The notes: a model not told the origin generated them from the letters alone. A stretch of DNA of 64,000 nucleotides from Antrodiella citrinella (GCA_004802725.1 SGPM01000144.1:1-64000); one strand, 5' to 3'; positions 34,382 to 45,773 are shown, counted from the stretch's first letter. Translations and numbers: made by a program.

Positions 34382-36466
34382 TTGTTTCGTCCTACGCGCG
34401 AAACTATGGAAACCTCCATGAACAAAGGCCCTTACCATTCTTCGTCGTCACTCTTCAAGTTGGCGCAGTCGTTGACAACGAAACCATCGCTAGCGGCGTC
34501 GACCAGTGGAGGGCTCCCCATCACGTCGACAAGGTGTTGTTCTGGCCCAACCACCACTTCATTGTGTTGCACCGAGTCTGGATCCTACTCATCGCCTACA
34601 ACAACCTGCCCGGAGATACGAAGACAGTCCTCATCGTGTCCGGATTGCGACCTATCGTCGACGCCACCTCAGTCCCTACCGATATCTGTCACTCGCATCT
34701 ATCCATCTCCCCCGCTCACAGGGTCCGCTTTGAAGAAATCCGTACCGTTGCCAGAAGTCAACGGCGGGCCCGTAATGGGCTCCGTCTACGAGGAGGACCC
34801 ACAGACCATCGACGACCACGCCATGTCACACGATGAAGCCGACCTTTCGGCCGCGTTAGATCTGGGCTTTCATCCTGGCGTTGAGCCGCTTTCCCCTCCG
34901 CCGACTTTGGCTGTGTCAACGCATCCACTTCCAGCATCTGATCTTGACACAGAATCACCTTCGTCGTCATCTTGCGCTTCAGACTCCAGACTGCTTTCGC
35001 CGACCGAGGATGAGGCGCCGCTGCCGCCGTTGAAGCGCTTGCGCAGGGAGAGGCAGGAGATCTTCGTTGATTCTCTACCTGAGCGGAGTCCTGCTTCACC
35101 GGGATCACCATGGGGATACCAGTCGGAAGCTTCAGGCAGCTCATCTACCTCCCCCTCATTCTATCGCCATGACTCCAGCAGTAGCGGTTGGACCACCGAC
35201 AGCACAGAGATGGATTATTCGCCACACAGCACATTTCCCCCCGATTCAGATCTTTCTCATTCTCCAGGACCCAAAAGGTCATCGCTTGATTTACCCTTGC
35301 TACCAGGCTTACCATCTACATATTCCGATACCTATCACACCGATACCTATCACTCAGATGCATTCTCACTACCCCGCTCTAGTCGATCAGATCCTCTCAG
35401 CTCTGGTTTACTCTGGTTTGAGCCCAACCATCAGGACATGGATATGGCGGTTGACTCTCCACATCTTCCACCTTCTTCCCCGCGAGCATCTTTCCACCTC
35501 CCCTTTCCCCTCGAACCAGACTCAGACTTCTCGTATGCCGACACAACCATGCCTCCATCAGAAGACGACGAATCTCTTCCCTCAGCTGCGCCGCCCCCGA
35601 CTGGGCAACTCTTCCAACCATATCCAGCCTTCCGCCCTCATGAAGACTTTTTGTACCTGACCCCTGCTCCTCGCTCGCCGCATGCAAGCCTTTCCACTCT
35701 CCCTGACCTGTATATGGACGACGTGTTTGAAGCACCGTCGTCGCCACACTCGCCACACTCGAGCTTACCTGAAGCTTTCGATGAAGACACATACCCGCCG
35801 CCTCTCGATACCATCTCCCCATCCTTGTTGTCCCATGCGTCGGAAACCCCGAACGAGGGCCTTGGCTTGTTCATTCAGGCGGACCCTCCTTTGCGCCGGT
35901 CTCCCTCTCCAGACGACGACCTACTGCAGTTCATAGACATCCAACTAGATCCTGAGACATCGAACTTGGACGTTTCCGAGTTCATTGCCCTCCGCGATTT
36001 GCGCAAGTGCGCTCTAGATGCCGAGCGCGAAGCTCGGAATCGCGAAGCAAGCCTCAATGATCGGGTTACTGCCGCCGCCACAGCGCTTCTGCCATCTACC
36101 CTTGTGGACGACGACATCGTCAATGATCTCTCGGAGAAACGGCTACGCAAGCACGAGCTACACGTTGCCATGGACTTGCGCAACGTTGCCCGGCAAGATC
36201 GCAAGCGGGAAAAGCAGAAAATCAAGGAGATTGGTGCGTTGCTGGACGTCAAGATGAACGGCGAGTACCCCGCGCCGTTCGGCGTCGAGCCTCTGGGCGG
36301 CATGAGCCAATTGGTCGCAAGCATGGTGATGCGGCGTCGGGAGACGGCACGTTCCCTAGCTAATCGCAAGTCTGCCGGACAACGACCGTATATCAACTCG
36401 TCTCTTTCCTTCTCGGTATCTTCTGAGGATCTGCATCAAGCAGACGTGGACATGGGAACCGAGTAA
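34382..36466 (+). CDS. Large intronless Ser/Pro/Asp-rich hypothetical protein
   Basis: A single open frame of 694 codons starting MFRPTRETMETSMNKGPY. An in-frame ATG at residue 9 is an alternative start. Residues 20-520 are low complexity, rich in Ser, Pro, Asp and His (for example LSPPPTLAVSTHPLP, SPSSSSCASDSRLLSPTEDE) with a short basic patch LKRLRRERQEIF near residue 220. The C-terminal 170 residues look folded: FIDIQLDPETSNLDVSEFIA, a charged helix CALDAEREARNREASLNDR, HVAMDLRNVARQDRKREKQK and a block GEYPAPFGVEPLGGMSQLV, ending with MGTE. I do not recognise a domain. Acidic/Pro/Ser-rich composition with a basic helix is common in transcription-related proteins, which is speculation. Confidence 0.7.
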   Translation: MFRPTRETMETSMNKGPYHSSSSLFKLAQSLTTKPSLAASTSGGLPITSTRCCSGPTTTSLCCTESGSYSSPTTTCPEIRRQSSSCPDCDLSSTPPQSLPISVTRIYPSPPLTGSALKKSVPLPEVNGGPVMGSVYEEDPQTIDDHAMSHDEADLSAALDLGFHPGVEPLSPPPTLAVSTHPLPASDLDTESPSSSSCASDSRLLSPTEDEAPLPPLKRLRRERQEIFVDSLPERSPASPGSPWGYQSEASGSSSTSPSFYRHDSSSSGWTTDSTEMDYSPHSTFPPDSDLSHSPGPKRSSLDLPLLPGLPSTYSDTYHTDTYHSDAFSLPRSSRSDPLSSGLLWFEPNHQDMDMAVDSPHLPPSSPRASFHLPFPLEPDSDFSYADTTMPPSEDDESLPSAAPPPTGQLFQPYPAFRPHEDFLYLTPAPRSPHASLSTLPDLYMDDVFEAPSSPHSPHSSLPEAFDEDTYPPPLDTISPSLLSHASETPNEGLGLFIQADPPLRRSPSPDDDLLQFIDIQLDPETSNLDVSEFIALRDLRKCALDAEREARNREASLNDRVTAAATALLPSTLVDDDIVNDLSEKRLRKHELHVAMDLRNVARQDRKREKQKIKEIGALLDVKMNGEYPAPFGVEPLGGMSQLVASMVMRRRETARSLANRKSAGQRPYINSSLSFSVSSEDLHQADVDMGTE

Positions 36467-37087
36467 TATTCGGTTTGGGACTTTCTGTCGTGCGCTGCTT
36501 TCCTTCTGTTTTGACGGTTATAGTATTTTGCTGATTATTCATGTTATCAGGCCGAGTACCGTCGTCGCTGTACAATACTGGAATTCGCTCACCATGCTTG
36601 TATGCCTGTAGCTTTTAGTGTCCTCATAGCCTTCTGCATCATCTCATACCCTTGCTTCAAGTACCGGGAATTTATGCATTCTGATTCTTGCATTTTTCAG
36701 TTTCGTTGCTTTCTTTGCATTGGCGTGATATGCTTGCGTGCGTTTCTTTTTTTGTTTCTTCGCCATTTCTCCCGCTGCTCGCTACGTTCGACGTCTTGCA
36801 TTTTATGCTATCTGATTCATGGCGACTGGTTGAACACTTCATTGTTAATGTAACGATATATACGACCCGACACATTTATTGGCGATGTCAAATGTAAATA
36901 CTAGTCGTATCCGTGTCGCTTATGACTGCAGATCTGTGATCAACGTTCCCATGAAAGCGGGACCATCTTTATCTTGAAGGCATGTTAATTGGAGGCACAT
37001 TCCAAAAGACATCTTCAATTCTTTAGACACACAAAGTAGAAAACTCGACGCCAGTGAATCAAGAACTCTAGGACTTCGCATCTCTGC
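36467..37087. other. Intergenic region between convergent genes
   Basis: T-rich 3' region of the preceding gene and 3' region of the reductase gene on the other strand. No exon supported. Confidence 0.45.
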
Positions 37088-38288
37088 CTAAGCCTTTCCC
37101 CACCATCCTTTCGCCCGGTAATAATCCATGACCTCTTTCGCAGAGTCTCGCCAGGTTCGGTACCTCACATTGAGCATTTGCTCCACCTTGGACGTGTCGA
37201 AAGAAACGTTGAACTTGGTGTCCTCTCGTCTCCAATTGGCCTGCCCCTCAGGGACAGTGGAGTCAAACGTCCTGACGATGTTGACTGTCATGTACGACGT
37301 CAATATCCGGCGTGATCGAGCGGCCATAGACTTGCACTTACTCCAATCTTGCCATGCGAACTGTTCGCCCGACACGAGGAAGCGTTCACCGCCAGCCTTC
37401 GGGGTCGTAAGAACACCAATGAGGGCGTCAACCAAGTCGTGAACGTCCGTCCAAGTGATACTAGAGGGAAATGTCAGTATTGATCAGGGATGCGACTAAG
37501 ATAAGTACGTGCTTGGGGAGGTCCTCTTTGCCCTTCATCATTTCACGGCATACGGAGAAATAGAACATCTTGAGAGACGTGTTCAGCTTCTGGGGATCGT
37601 CGACTTCCTGTAACCCTTCGCCCAATATGAGACCCGGGTTGAGAGAGATGAAATCGAACTTGATGTCTTTCTTGTTCCGCTCCATGAAGTCCCAGCCCGC
37701 ACGTTCCGAAAGCATCTTGCTTGCCACGTAGTTCACCATCCCCTTCTCCTGTGGCTCCGTTGTCGTGCGAAGGTGCTCGATAATGCGGTCGTTCCAGTCT
37801 TTCTCTGTGAAGACAGTGCGCGTCGGACAGTATTGGTCCTGGATGGCGGCGGTAGACGAAAGGAGGACGATGCGTTTCACCTTCGTGCCATACTTGCGTG
37901 CGCTCTCGAGAACGCCGAGAACGCCTTTCACAGCGGGGCCGACGATGACCTCGGTGTCTTGAATATCAAGTTGGAAAGCAGAGGTAGTATGGACGATCGC
38001 ATCAACACCCTTGACTGCCTCGTCGAATGCACCATCCTGAACAAGATATCAGGTGAGAGAAGTCTTTTCGAAGACCGTCACACTGACCTTGGTGATGTCC
38101 TCCACGACGACGACCTCTAATTTGCTACCGAAGGAGGAGAAGTATTTCTGAGGGTGAACACCCTTCGCGGCGGAGCGTACAGTTCCCCTAACAGAAAATC
38201 CGGCTTCAAGAAGGCCTCTGGCGAACCACATGGCGGTAAAGCCATTGATGCCTGTGAGAAGAACTTTGCCTGTAGCTATAGCGGGCAT
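37088..38288 (-). CDS. NAD(P)-dependent extended SDR (Gre2/dihydroflavonol reductase-like)
   Basis: Four exons on the minus strand: 38288-38088, 38036-37513, 37460-37342, 37284-37088 (346 aa). TGINGF at residues 12-17 is the nucleotide-binding motif (TG-x-x-G-F) of extended SDRs; LLSSTAAI, DW and YVASK with catalytic Tyr170/Lys174 follow, then LNPGLILGEG. Relatives reduce aldehydes, ketones and dihydroflavonols with NADPH. The second intron is unusual: a GT donor at CAC|GTACTT leads to a premature stop, whereas a GC donor 4 nt upstream (AA|GCACGT) keeps the frame and gives the expected ITWTDVHDLVDA. Intron 3 is 57 nt without a stop in frame. No signal peptide; cytosolic location expected. Confidence 0.8.
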
Positions 38289-38808
38289 GATGAGGATTTT
38301 CGAAGAGGTAAAGTCACCTTTATAGAGACGAGTTGAACGACCTTTAAGTATGTCCCTGCTGTTAATAGGGGTATACTGCCAAGCTCTGAAACTCAGACCA
38401 CGCGGTATAGCTTCGCTATATCAAGCGTTTTCGAAATTTACAGTAAATGGTCTCACCCCTAGCTGGTAGCATGGCTATTCCTATAACTTGAAGGTCGAGG
38501 GTCACAGACGCTCCGAGTCTGACCCTCGTGAGAAGGCCAACCCTAACCCCATTTTCCTCGAGCCCAAGCGCGAGCTTTTCACAGCGGCGCGCATTTCATG
38601 CTAACGTTAAAACACGAGCCAAGTAAGTATTTAATACATTAAAGATGCTCGAGACTTACTGTGACTCGCAAGGATGTGAATTCATCGCCGAGCGGAGGCC
38701 GACCGCGGCACCGATGCAGCTTGGTTTGTGATGTGGTACTTCTTAGCCTGGAGATGTCACGGGTGGTCATCAGCATAGAGAGAAACGCCTGCAATCATAA
38801 GTGTCAGA
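38289..38808. other. Intergenic region upstream of the reductase
   Basis: Holds the reductase promoter (TATAAA-like gacctttataga read in reverse near 38322-38327) and, further on, sequence that may be decayed 3' remains of the MFS pseudogene. No intact exon. Confidence 0.4.
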
Positions 38809-39201
38809 CATACGATAATGAAGGCAACTGGCACTACCAAAACTGCAGACTGTTTATCAAGGAGAATGACTAAGATAGTCAAGAGAGCTCACAAAAGCCG
38901 CCGATCAAGTTCGTTATACCTGCGATTGTCTATGAGAATTATTAGGATCCAAAAGTGTGTGGTGAGGCAACCACGTACGATGCACAGTATAAGGGGGCTG
39001 TGTATCAAAGCCAAACCCTTGGATTGCGCCTTCTCCTCGCCACTTGGTCCAGAATGAATTGTCTCGGGCAAGAATAGCAGAGTGACGACGAAGAACGCCA
39101 GAGAAGCGGTGAACATGGCCACTTGCATGGCGCGCCAGGAATAAGCTTCGGATATCAAGCCACCTATGACGGGCGCAAGAAACTGGTCCTACGAGCACGC
39201 C
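38809..39201 (-). pseudogene. MFS transporter fragment, frameshifted
   Basis: Reading on the minus strand from 39201, a fragment resembles exons 5-7 of the neighbouring MFS gene: GVLVGP, then a frame break, then ISEAYSWRAMQ, FFVVTLLFLPETIHS, the intron, and LLVVPVAF. The functional copies read GPAIAPVIGG where this one has one extra base (GGACCAGTTTCTTGCGCC versus GGACCAGCTATTGCGCC), which destroys the frame at motif C. The upstream exons (motif A half) and the C-terminal half are missing. It lies directly behind, and in the same orientation as, the intact copy, so it is a decayed tandem duplicate. Confidence 0.7.
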
Positions 39202-39527
39202 CTAATACGGGATGTCAACACTAGAAGTCAAATATTTAGCGTCTTCTTACTACAACCAAGAGATACCACGTGCTCGTAGTGAGTTCTGTCCCGGTGCCCC
39301 GACACAGGTGATGCGAAAACAAGATAGACCAGAGCAAGAGGATGAGGAGACCCGAGCACCCAGTGAGGAGAGGAGTAGCTTTGACGAAGATGAGCGTAAG
39401 ACGTTTCGCATTGCAGCAGTCAAGACAATTCAGAGCTTCAAACTGAACAAGACGATTGCAAGATACCGATTCTCGACCAAGAAGAAATACAGCAGTCCAT
39501 CAAGATAATATATACCTACTCACATCT
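39202..39527. other. Spacer between MFS fragment and MFS gene
   Basis: About 320 bp without coding signal. The frame 39212-39508 (+) is rich in charged residues but shows no domain. Confidence 0.4.
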
Positions 39528-41504
39528 CTAGTTATTCTCAACAGTGGAGAATCCGATGTCTACATATGCTCTTAACCTATCTCCGTACCAAATGACACAG
39601 AGAACGATCCTACAGAACAAGACACAAGTCAGCTCCCAAGTGCGGTCGCCATTGATGATCGGAATAAACTCACGTGGCACCAACCCAACTGAAGCCCGCC
39701 GTGATCGCGTATGTTGGCAGGAGACCAATTGTCTCGATGGAAGGTAGCAGCCCAGTGAGTGCGAGAGAGACGACCGTCCCTCGGTATGCCCTATACAGAT
39801 TTGTCGTCCTGTCAGCATACAGGAGACAACATGATCAAGGAGGAAGAGATATGCACATCATACCAGCAGTCACTTCCGCACTCCTATCATGCAAAATATC
39901 GACACCATACGCCGAGATCGTTGTGAACACGCTATCCACACCAAACCCGTTGATAAACAGGCAGAACAAGTTGATCGACAGTCCAAAGGGACCGTCGACG
40001 TAGGTCGTGGCCCACCCTGCGATAAGAAGGGAGGCGGGGATCAGGAAGAACGAGCTGAAGTGCAGGCCGCGGAGACGGTCTTCGGGCACCCAGACACCCC
40101 CGCGGGCTTTGCGGCGACGTGCGACGATTCTGTCGGAGAGGTAGCCTGTGATGGGTGCACCGACTGAAATATGGAGAGGTGAGTGGGTAGAACGAGATGA
40201 TGTAACCTGGAAATGTGTAGACCCACCCATGCTACCGAGACCGTCAGGGATTAAGAGGGCACCAATGACAGCTTGATTCGAAATGTTGTATTTCTTTGCC
40301 TGGGAGAGGAAAAAATGAGCACAGAATGGACAGGTGAGCATGATCGTCGAAAGCGTACAACGGTGAAAGCGACAGGAGTGACCAAGACTAGAGACAGTTA
40401 TCAAGGATGTTGAACTGTAGTAGTAATTGAAAAGGACTCACAGAAGTCGGAGATCAAGTTCATCGTACCTGCAACGGTCTGCAAGAAAGGCTAATATCAG
40501 AATCCACCACATCGTCATCGGGAGGCAAGCACGCACAATAAGCAGGATGAGGGGACTGCGGATCAAGGTCAAGCTCTTCAATGGGTTTAGGAATACGAAT
40601 CCCTTGGTTTGCGCCTTCTCGGCACCGCTTTTTCCCGGGTGAATAGTTTCAGGGAGCAAAAGTAGCGTGACCATGAAGAAAATCACAGAAGAGAAGAAAA
40701 TGGCCGCCTGCATGGTACGCCAGGACCAAGCTTCCGAAATCAAGCCACCGATGACGGGCGCAATAGCTGGTCCGATGAGCACGCCCTTTGATCGATATCA
40801 ATACTGTGAAGTCAAAGGCTGAGGGAATGACTCACTGCATAGAAGATTCCTGTCGCGGTACCGCGCACCTCGAGGGAGTAGATATCACTGATGACACCCA
40901 TGCTATTAGCTAAACCACTCGCAGATCCAAGAGCTTGGAACAGTCGGAAGGCCATAAGTTGGGGGACAGACTGGGCCGCCGCGACGCCGATAGAACCTGC
41001 ACACAGGACGAGACTGGATAATAAGTAGACTGGCTTGCGTCCATCTGCAAAAACGATAGCAGTGAGAAGCGGAACAGTATAACCTGACGACAACATACAA
41101 TACGCCGAGTAGGAGGCCCAGAACAAGCCGCCGAAGCAAGTAGCAAAGACGGATAAACTCACGGCCAAGCTGGGGAAAGATGAACGAAATGGTGATACCA
41201 TCGAAGAAATGTCACTGACCTGATGATTGCACCAGTCGAGCCAAGCTCAAGTGCAATTTGTGGAATAGATGGAATGAACGACCCGGACACAAACACTGAG
41301 AATATGGTATAAGAGGTTAATCTTGAAGTGAGAACAAACAGTGGACGTACGGGTCGTTAAACCGGAGAATGTGGCATGCGATACGATAGCACGCTTTTGA
41401 ACCGGCGTAAACCTCTCGTAGACCGACGCATGATTATCTTGAGCTTCCTCCGAAGCTAAGAGAGGTGTCGTGTCCTGAAGCAGAGGTGTTTCCTCGGACG
41501 CCAT
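39528..41504 (-). CDS. MFS transporter, drug:H+ antiporter type, copy 2
   Basis: Minus strand; the start at 41504 gives MASEETPLLQDT, like copy 1. Exons read with confidence are 41504-41351, 41295-41220, 41169-41099, 41044-40836 and the following ones to the stop at 39528 (about 470 aa). Exons 2-4 are 76, 71 and 209 nt, the same as copy 1. Motif A (YGRKPVYLLS), motif C (LIGPAIAPVIGG), LLPETIHPG, the second-half block GVWVPEDRL, and the C-terminal end RLRAYVDIGFSTVENN are all present. It should export small molecules with proton exchange. A TATATATA stretch lies about 65 bp upstream (41570-41577). The opposite-strand neighbour starts 820 bp away, so the promoters are divergent. Confidence 0.88.
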
Positions 41505-42324
41505 GAGGCAAAATGACAATTGGAGCTGAGACGAGGGAAGAGGAGGGAAGAAAGGCTCCACGCGACTCTGTATATATCATCAGTGACTCCGTGAGGCGTT
41601 TGTCTGGATACTCGTTATAATGGGTTCCCCACCTTGACAGCTCCTCGATATCAGTTGGAAGGGGAAGCGGTGAGACTGGAGATGACATTCTTGAACATCA
41701 TCGACTTGAACATTTTGCTTCCTGATAACCCTGGGTCGGGAGCAAGTACCGAACGACCCTTTTGGTTCGAAAGCCGGTGCTTGCCTCCGAGCTCTGACTC
41801 AGATTCAGAAGAGTCAGAACAATCTTCGGAACAAACTTTCCTCCTGCACCGCTCACAACTCGAATCTCGCTACAAAAATTCCACCAATCGATAGTCACTG
41901 GTCACCGCAGTCGATATGTGCGCATTTGAGCTTCCATCAAGCTTAAACACTTTCGGAAAGAGAGAGCCCGGAGCCGGTGCAATAAGCAGTTCAAAAGAAA
42001 ATTGATCTTCCCTTACGCGAAAAGTCACGTGCTACTATTTCAACACGCACGCGCGTCTCTGTGCGTCCGAGTTCGTCGAATTCAAGAAAGTTCTGACTTT
42101 CACTTCGTTTCATTTCATCCTTTTACATCCGTGAAAACAGGAGGACAGGTAAGAACATGGATAGTATTGGAACAGAATATATCGTTGATGCTAGACTTCA
42201 GGCTCGCCAAGCAAGATTCCTGGTGTCAACGTTGGGCCGTGGTGGGTCACGGTCGCATTCCAACGAAATCATATACTCACACTGCGATAGATAAGTCCCT
42301 GCGTTGTTCACAAGGACACACACC
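41505..42324. other. Divergent promoter region
   Basis: Between the MFS start (-) and the coiled-coil gene start (+). TATATATA at 41570-41577 serves the MFS side. A plus-strand frame at 41634-41894 is Ser/Glu-rich but unsupported. Confidence 0.45.
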
Positions 42325-45300
42325 ATGTCCACGGCTCTCAATGCGCGAGGAGACATCTCTATGCAGTCAGCGGGGACTCACCCAGATCTGTCGCTAGCCT
42401 CGTTTATGTCAGGACTCTCCACACCCGCACGCAACAGTCGAGTTCCATCAGCCTCCACGGCAACATCCTCGGCTCCTTTGTCTACACCGTCGCCGCCGAA
42501 TGCTGCTGCTGCACTTAGGAGAAGGTTGGAGGAAGGAACGCCGGTGGCAAGGCGGTTCTCATCGTTTGGGATCGACGAGGGGGAGGATGGGATGGACGTG
42601 TTGGACACTCCTGGCAGGGAGAAGAAGATGGACGACAACCTGAACTCCACCACCGGACGCGGGAATCGGAAGAGTACAGGGGTCGGAGTCAAAGGTGGTG
42701 TTAACTTGACGCTGCGAGACCAAGAGAAGGTGCGTAAAGTCCGCTCTCCACACGGGAACGCATCGTATTAACGTCTCTACAGCATATCGATAACCTGAAG
42801 AAAGAAAACTTCAACATCAAGCTCAAAGTCCACTTCCTCGAAGAACGCCTCGCTCAACTCGCCCCCGACCAAATCGATGCCGCGCTCAAGCAGAACATCA
42901 CCCTCAAGATCGAGGTGCATCAGCGCGGGATGGAGGTGAAACGGATCAAGAAGATCCTAATTGACTGCCAGGGCGAGCTGGAGAAACTGCAGCGCAGCAC
43001 GGGTGGCACGGATGCGCGAGCACGTGAGTTGGAGAAGCGGCTGGATGAGAGGGAACGCGAGATTAGGGACTTGAGGCGGAGACGGGCGGTGGGTCCTGAT
43101 GATGGTGCGCTGAGGGAGCTTGAGGCGCGAAATCAGGAGCTGGAGGAGCAGCTGGAGAGCGTGAGGGGCTTGCTGGAGGAGAACATGGAGGAGATGGAAC
43201 GGCTACGGGAGATCGTCGAGCGGAGGGGAGACGGGGACGCCAACGATGAGCTGAGGCGGAACTTGGAAGAGTTGGAGATGGAGAATGAGGACCTCCGGGC
43301 GAAGATCGACGAGACGGAGGAGCTGCTGACGCACCGCAGCGACGAGAAGGAGGACCTGGCGGATGAGGTCGAGGCGCTGCGGTTGGAGGTGGAGAACTTG
43401 CAGCGGAGGAGGGAAGCGGAGAATCAGGAGCGAAGTCAGAGTCGGGCCCAGATCTTGGAGGAACGGGAAGAGAGAGAGGCTGTCGAAGACGACATGAACG
43501 CGTTCCGCGACAAATTGGCGGCCGTGCAGATTGAGCTACAACAGAAAGACGACGACATCGAGGTGAAGAACCGCGAGATTGAAGACTTGATCGCCGAACA
43601 TGAGCGTATAGTGGAGACGGTGCAGGACGAGTGGAGAGGCGAGGTCGAGGAAGCCAGGAACCAGGTCGAGGAACTACGAGATGTGAGTCTCCGATCATAA
43701 TCCCCTGTCATGTTACTCATATCGTCTGCAGGTTCTGGAGCAGCGTGACGCCGAATCTAAGGAGCTTAGGATGCACGTCTCCGACCTGGAGACCGGCACA
43801 ACGGAGATGCACGAGAAGTTCGAAGCCGCGCTCGCTCATCTTGAACGCGAATCGGAGGAGAAGGATGCAGAGATCGAGGCGGCCAACCGCGAGATCGAGA
43901 AGCTCGGGGAGCAGGTGTATCTGTTGGAGGAGGAGAACGACCGCGTCAAGGAGGAGAGTGAACGTATTCGGGAAGACGATGCGGTGGAGCGGGAAAGACT
44001 GGAGGCTCTCTCGGTCGCTCTCAAGGAGGTACGTGTCCGCCTATCACGACGAGGATATTGTCGTACTGACGAGCCTGCTGTAGAAAGTCGCGTCTCTCAA
44101 GTCACAACTGGAGGAGATCCAAGACCTGTACGAAGCACGGAAACAAGAAGCGGATGAACAACGTTCTCATACCGAAGAGCTCTCTCGGCATATCGAGAAC
44201 CTCGTCGCGGAGCTCAAACGCGAACGCGCCAACCGCGAAGCCTTGGACGACGAGCTGTCCGGCACGAAGAAGGAATACGAGGAGATCGCGCGTCGGGACC
44301 GTCGTAACTTAGAGGCGAAAGAATCCTCGCTGCAGTCCTCATTAAACGACCTGGCGCGTACGCAGTCGGTGTTGACGCAGCGCGACGAGGACCTGGCTGC
44401 CGTTCAGCAGGCTCTCCAGACGCTCGAGGCAGAGTCCAAGAAACTCGGAGAGTCACACACGACCGCGCGCTTCTCGCTGCAGCTGGAAGTAGATCGCCTG
44501 AAGCGAGACATCGACCGTCTAGAGGACGACCTGAAGCGGGCTAGGAAGGACCTCGATGACAGAGAAGGCAAAGGCCGTGACAGGGACTCCGTCATCGACA
44601 AGTTGCACTCGGAGAACAGGGACCTCGCGACACAGCTGGCTGCGCAGACCCAAGCGCGTTTGAACGTTTCTGAGAAGCTGGACGCTGCCCAGAACGATCT
44701 GAAGGCGAACGAGACGGAGGTGACTGCCTTGCGGACGAAGGTGACGGAGTTGGAGCAGCGGTTGAGCAAGGACCAGCGAACGCTATTGACTGCAGAGGCG
44801 CAGTACCGCGATCAGTTAACTGAGAGGAACACGCTGCTGTTGACGATCTACCAGTACATGGACAAGATCCTTGGGGTTGACAAGACTCCCGTACGTTGTG
44901 CTTTGACTAGTATCTTATTGTACTGACTGAGACTTTGTGCTTCACAGAAGAAGAATGGACAGGCCGAGACGAAGCCATTCACCAACTTCAGCGTCTTCCA
45001 CGACAACCTCATCACCCGCCTCAAGGCTCTCAGCCAAATCCAACTTGACTTCGACAAGCGGACGAAGGAGGCGGAGAGTCGGTACTCCGACAGACTCAAC
45101 GAGCTGCGGAAACAGCTTGAGTCGCGGTGGAAGCAGATCGACAAGTTCGAGGTCAGCGTGAAGGCCGCTCTCGAGACCAAGTCTAGTTGGAAGAAGAAGC
45201 TGAGTATTAAAGAAGGCGAAGTGGATGCTCTCAAGGTGCGTCAAGCTTTTCTTTTACCCACGCAGGTCACTGACTTATCACTAGACTACGAACGCTGAGC

Positions 45301-45773
45301 TGCAAGCTGCTATCTCCAGCTCACGGAAACCCGGGCAAGCGGACTCTATGGAAGTCCGTGCGCTAACCGCGCGTGCTGTGAATGCGGAACGGCGGGTGCA
45401 GAACCTCCAGAACCAGTTGCTGGCGTCCGAGGAGAAGGTGACGACGATCAACCAGAAGACCTCCGTGGCGGATGGCAAGTGGGAGTCGCGCGTCAAGGAG
45501 TACGAGACGCGGTTGAGGTTGGCAGAGGAGAAAGTGAAGAGAGAGAGGCAGGGCGGGAAGGAGAGGGCGTTGGAGCTGGAGACGCAGACTAAGTGAGTGA
45601 TCATTTGTTCGATGTGACGGCTACGGCTGATGTGCTCGGTGCGCAGGAGCTATCAACGGCAGATCGAGCTGGCGCAGAAACGGATACAGCAGCTGAACGA
45701 TATCATCGACGTCGCTGGGGTCAATCCGAAAGCTTCGCCAAAGTCCTCCTCACCGACAACGGCCAAGTCGTAG
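42325..45773 (+). CDS. Centrosomin N-terminal motif (CM1) coiled-coil protein, gamma-tubulin complex anchor
   Basis: Seven exons: 42325-42729, 42783-43682, 43732-44028, 44084-44890, 44948-45235, 45285-45592, 45647-45773 (1043 aa). Residues 1-125 are Ser/Thr/Gly-rich. Residues about 128-200 match the centrosomin N-terminal motif 1 (Cnn_1N): LTLRDQEK, then IDNLKKENFNIKLKV, then FLEERLAQL. From residue 200 on the protein is an almost unbroken heptad-rich coiled coil (EERE, ELEMEN, REIEKL). In fission yeast Mto1 and Pcp1 and animal centrosomin, CM1 binds and activates gamma-tubulin ring complexes at spindle poles and other microtubule nucleation sites. That this protein does so is a family inference. 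The C-terminus ends in a short Ser/Pro tail. All junctions keep frame. Confidence 0.85.

Noticed and set aside
33905..34438. 177-codon minus-strand frame
   Set aside because: No domain, no splice partners, and it overlaps the 5' end of the well-supported 694-codon gene on the other strand.
34264..34836. 190-codon frame overlapping the start of the 694-codon gene
   Set aside because: Runs in another frame and ends without a splice donor that would join it to anything; the long frame extends through the same bases.
19426..41504. Complete secondary-metabolite gene cluster
   Set aside because: No core synthase and several unrelated genes in between; kept only as a weak hypothesis.
43063..43698. 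211-codon open frame on the minus strand, Ser/Pro/Arg-rich
   Set aside because: It is the antisense of the coiled-coil exon 42783-43682; its composition mirrors the GAG/GAA-rich coding strand.
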